From: Acidobacteriota bacterium
GTDB taxonomy: Bacteria; Acidobacteriota; Terriglobia; Terriglobales; Acidobacteriaceae
Direction: 5' to 3'
DNA: 64,000 nucleotides
Assembly: GCA_013289765.1 (NCBI GenBank)
Contig: JABCZI010000002.1
Location: 248,001-312,000 of the forward strand
This document shows, one piece after another, positions 62,185 to 64,000 of the stretch (positions are counted from its first letter, which is position 1; each line of letters starts with the position of its first letter). The notes under the pieces were generated by a model, which had not been told where the DNA came from, ran no database searches, and saw only the letters and a list, made by a program, of their open reading frames with translations. The position numbers were made by a program, and so were the translations under genes.

Positions 62185-63543
62185 TCAAACTTGCACGCCG
62201 ATCTCGCGCATCACTTCCCCAACCATGTAGATCGATCCCGTAACCACAATCACTGTCCCGGCACCGGCAAGCTGGCGCGCCCGCTCGATTGCGCGCGGCA
62301 CATCTTCGATCGCCTCAATCTCAGCGCCGCTGCGGGCGGCGGCTTGTTGAATTTCCTGCGGAGACGCAGCGCGCGGATTCTCCGGCTGAGTCGCGATCAC
62401 TTTCTCGGCCAGCGGAAACAGAATCTCGGCTATCTCGGAGATTGCCTTATCCCGCATCGCGCCGAAAACAAAAATCAGAGGACGCCCTTCATAGCGCTCC
62501 GAGAGCGCGGAGCGCAGCGCCCACGCGCCCGCCGGATTGTGCGCCACATCGATCACCATCTCGGGCCAGCCCGGCCGCGCCGCAATCATCTGGAATCGTC
62601 CCGGCCAGCGCGTGTTGCGAATTCCGCTCTCGATGCCCTTCGCCGTGACGCCGCCGAATCCTTGCTCACTCAACTCGACCGCCGCCGCAATTGCCAGCGC
62701 GATATTCCTCAACTGATGCCGCCCCACCAGCGGCGTCTCCACCAAAATCTGTTCGCCCATAACCTGAAGCGGGTAGCGATAGACGTATCCGCTGCCGCTC
62801 GCGCCACTAGCTGCCAGATACTCTCCACTCCCTGGCGAAACCGGCGGTACATACGGAACGGCGTTGACCGCGCGCGCGTCCATTTCCAGAATCGAGTTTC
62901 CAATCACGTCGTTGGCCTCGGGTTGCTGCGGTAACACGACCGCCACGCCGCCAGGACGGACAATCCCCATCTTCTCTCTTGCGATTTCTCCCAACGTATC
63001 GCCTAAATATTTCTGATGATCGAGCGATATATCGGCGATCACACTTACGCGCGGGTCGACCACATTGGTGGCATCGAGCCGCCCGCCCATGCCGACTTCG
63101 AGCACCGCCAGCTCCACTTTCTGCCGGGCGAAGTATTCGAAGGCGATCGCGGTCATCATCTCGAAGAAGCTGGGGTGCCACGGCAGTTCGCCATTTTCAG
63201 TCAGCTTCGCGGCAAGGCGATCCACATGCGCATGCAATTCCGCAAAATCGCTGTCGCTGATTTCTGTTCCGTTCATCCGGATGCGTTCATTGATCCGCAT
63301 CAGATGCGGGGAAGTGTACAACCCGGTTTTAAATTCTGAAGCTTGAAGGATCGAGGCCAGCGTGGCCGCCGTCGAACCCTTGCCATTCGTGCCCGCAATC
63401 AACACGCTCGGAAACCGCCGCTCCGGATGATCCATCGCCTGCAACAGCACCCGCATATGCGAAATGTCGAATTTGTGCGAAGGCGTCTGCGCCAGTTCGT
63501 GGCCAAGAGCAAACATGCTTGCGACTGCGGTCTGGTAGGACAT
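62185..63543 (-). CDS. folC: Folylpolyglutamate / dihydrofolate synthase
   Basis: 452 residues. Adds glutamate to folates and may also make dihydrofolate. ATP loop VLIAGTNGKGSTAATLASIL at about residue 47, the omega loop YTSPHLMRINERIRMNG, LEVGMGGRLDATNVVDP, and DISLDHQKYLGDTLGEIAREK. The C-terminal Mur-ligase-like domain has VIDVAHNPAGAWAL. A Gly/Ser-rich insert (SGEYLAASGASGSGYVYRY) lies near residue 245. It follows the accD end after 133 bases filled with CTCTCAG-type repeats, the common accD-folC order. Confidence 0.94.
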   Translation of the reverse strand: MSYQTAVASMFALGHELAQTPSHKFDISHMRVLLQAMDHPERRFPSVLIAGTNGKGSTAATLASILQASEFKTGLYTSPHLMRINERIRMNGTEISDSDFAELHAHVDRLAAKLTENGELPWHPSFFEMMTAIAFEYFARQKVELAVLEVGMGGRLDATNVVDPRVSVIADISLDHQKYLGDTLGEIAREKMGIVRPGGVAVVLPQQPEANDVIGNSILEMDARAVNAVPYVPPVSPGSGEYLAASGASGSGYVYRYPLQVMGEQILVETPLVGRHQLRNIALAIAAAVELSEQGFGGVTAKGIESGIRNTRWPGRFQMIAARPGWPEMVIDVAHNPAGAWALRSALSERYEGRPLIFVFGAMRDKAISEIAEILFPLAEKVIATQPENPRAASPQEIQQAAARSGAEIEAIEDVPRAIERARQLAGAGTVIVVTGSIYMVGEVMREIGVQV

Positions 63544-63548
63544 AAGGA

Positions 63549-63675
63549 AGCTCTCAGCTCTCAGCTTTCAGCCAATATTTTAGATTATCAACCTGAGGGA
63601 TAAGATTTCGAGATCCATGCGAGATTGTGACGGCGGTGTTACCAAAAGCTGACGGCTGATAGCTGACAGCTCTCC
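63549..63675. repeat. AGCTCTCAGCTCTCAGC-type repeats before folC
   Basis: Left part AGCTCTCAGCTCTCAGCTTT (63549-63568) and right part AGCTGACGGCTGATAGCTGA (63647-63666) flank about 75 bases. The left unit is the complement of the repeat within tgt. Confidence 0.6.
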
Positions 63676-63676
63676 T

Positions 63677-64000
63677 TCACGCCACCATGAAATCCAACGC
63701 CCGCGAGATATACGGTTTGAGTTCTTTGCGAGATACAACCGCATCGAGCATGCCATGCTCGAGCAGAAATTCGCTGCGCTGGAATCCCGCCGGCAATTTC
63801 TGGCGGATGGTCTGTTCAATCACTCGAGGGCCCGCAAAACCAATCAGGGCGCCAGGTTCGGCGATATTCAAATCTCCCAGCATGGCAAATGACGCGGTCA
63901 CGCCGCCCGTGGTCGGGTCGGTCAGCACCGAAATATAAGGAACCTTCGCCTTATCCAGGCGGGCCAGTGCCGCGGAAATTTTAGCCAACTGCATCAGGCT
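63677..64000 (-). CDS. accD: Acetyl-CoA carboxylase carboxyltransferase beta subunit, 3' part
   Basis: About 107 C-terminal residues; the gene starts beyond the right edge. The visible part includes [60 protein letters not shown] and [20 protein letters not shown], the standard AccD C-terminus. It catalyses malonyl-CoA formation with AccA. It lies upstream of folC on the same strand. The biotin carboxylase and carrier at 13-15 kb are far away and may belong to a different carboxylase. Confidence 0.94.
   Translation of the reverse strand, partial: SLMQLAKISAALARLDKAKVPYISVLTDPTTGGVTASFAMLGDLNIAEPGALIGFAGPRVIEQTIRQKLPAGFQRSEFLLEHGMLDAVVSRKELKPYISRALDFMVA

Noticed and set aside
27070-63675. Repeat clusters as CRISPR arrays
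   Set aside because: Units are short, irregular and lack spacers of uniform length; no cas genes are present.
13752-64000. Treating accC/carrier at 13-15 kb and accD at the right edge as one enzyme
   Set aside because: They are 48 kb apart and the carrier resembles acyl-CoA carboxylase types; the pairing cannot be supported from sequence alone.

Overview
The window looks like a chromosomal segment from a Gram-negative, probably acidobacterial (Terriglobia-like) genome. The Gram-negative call rests on LptD, a TonB/ExbB/ExbD cluster and many predicted lipoproteins. The acidobacterial call is an inference. It rests on a serine/threonine kinase fused to a TolB/PD40-type propeller, a GAF protein with a repeated GDDVT tail motif, a CADD-like protein, and many short dispersed palindromic repeats in and between genes. 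Coding density is high. I see no phage, insertion sequence, CRISPR array, rRNA or tRNA.

Layout: 1-6 kb holds the 5' part of a RelA/SpoT gene (cut by the window edge), a GAF membrane protein, a TIGR01777 epimerase and an APC permease with a UspA-like tail. 6-13 kb holds an RDD membrane protein, lptD, larE, a DsbA-like thioredoxin-fold protein and a SurA/PpiC-type isomerase, so mainly envelope biogenesis. 13-17 kb is a minus-strand run: family 2 glycosyltransferase, ornithine-cyclodeaminase-like protein, biotin carboxylase and biotinyl carrier. 17-19 kb is a GT-C membrane glycosyltransferase whose paralogue lies at 27.7-29.4 kb. 19-23 kb is a TonB-ExbB-ExbD-ExbD-TPR lipoprotein cluster. 23-27.7 kb is secF, secD, yajC and tgt. 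29.5-38.9 kb holds a phosphodiesterase, a FlK-like thioesterase, a CADD-like protein, mnmG, a STAS protein, the kinase-propeller, a cold-shock protein, a TPR-thioredoxin protein and a beta carbonic anhydrase. 39-46.3 kb holds mnmE, ruvA, an HU protein, a DnaC/IstB-like ATPase, a truncated UvrC-like protein, a DinB-like protein and a PD-(D/E)XK nuclease-like protein. 46.5-52.2 kb holds tldD, tldE, a small membrane protein, a selenocysteine-type selD and an aldo/keto reductase. 52.2-64 kb holds ftsH, hpt and tilS in a widely conserved order, a chagasin-like inhibitor facing a papain-like protease, thrS, two VOC proteins, plsC, folC and the 3' part of accD.

The most striking observations are these. 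(1) selD is interrupted by one in-frame UGA exactly at the catalytic Cys/Sec site. A hairpin lies just downstream, so the real gene starts 87 bases before the longest open frame. (2) All four recognisable tRNA-modification genes (tgt, mnmG, mnmE, tilS) carry in-frame insertions that look like dispersed repeats; two of these are bounded by clear inverted repeats. (3) A 522-residue protein of unknown function ends in a clean D-x13-E-x-K nuclease core. It sits next to a UvrC-like protein that keeps the four cysteines of the iron-sulfur site but has lost the GIY-YIG signature and the RNase H half. (4) A papain-like protease and its predicted chagasin-type inhibitor are convergent neighbours.

Everything here comes from reading the sequence. 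No alignments, structure predictions or database searches were run.
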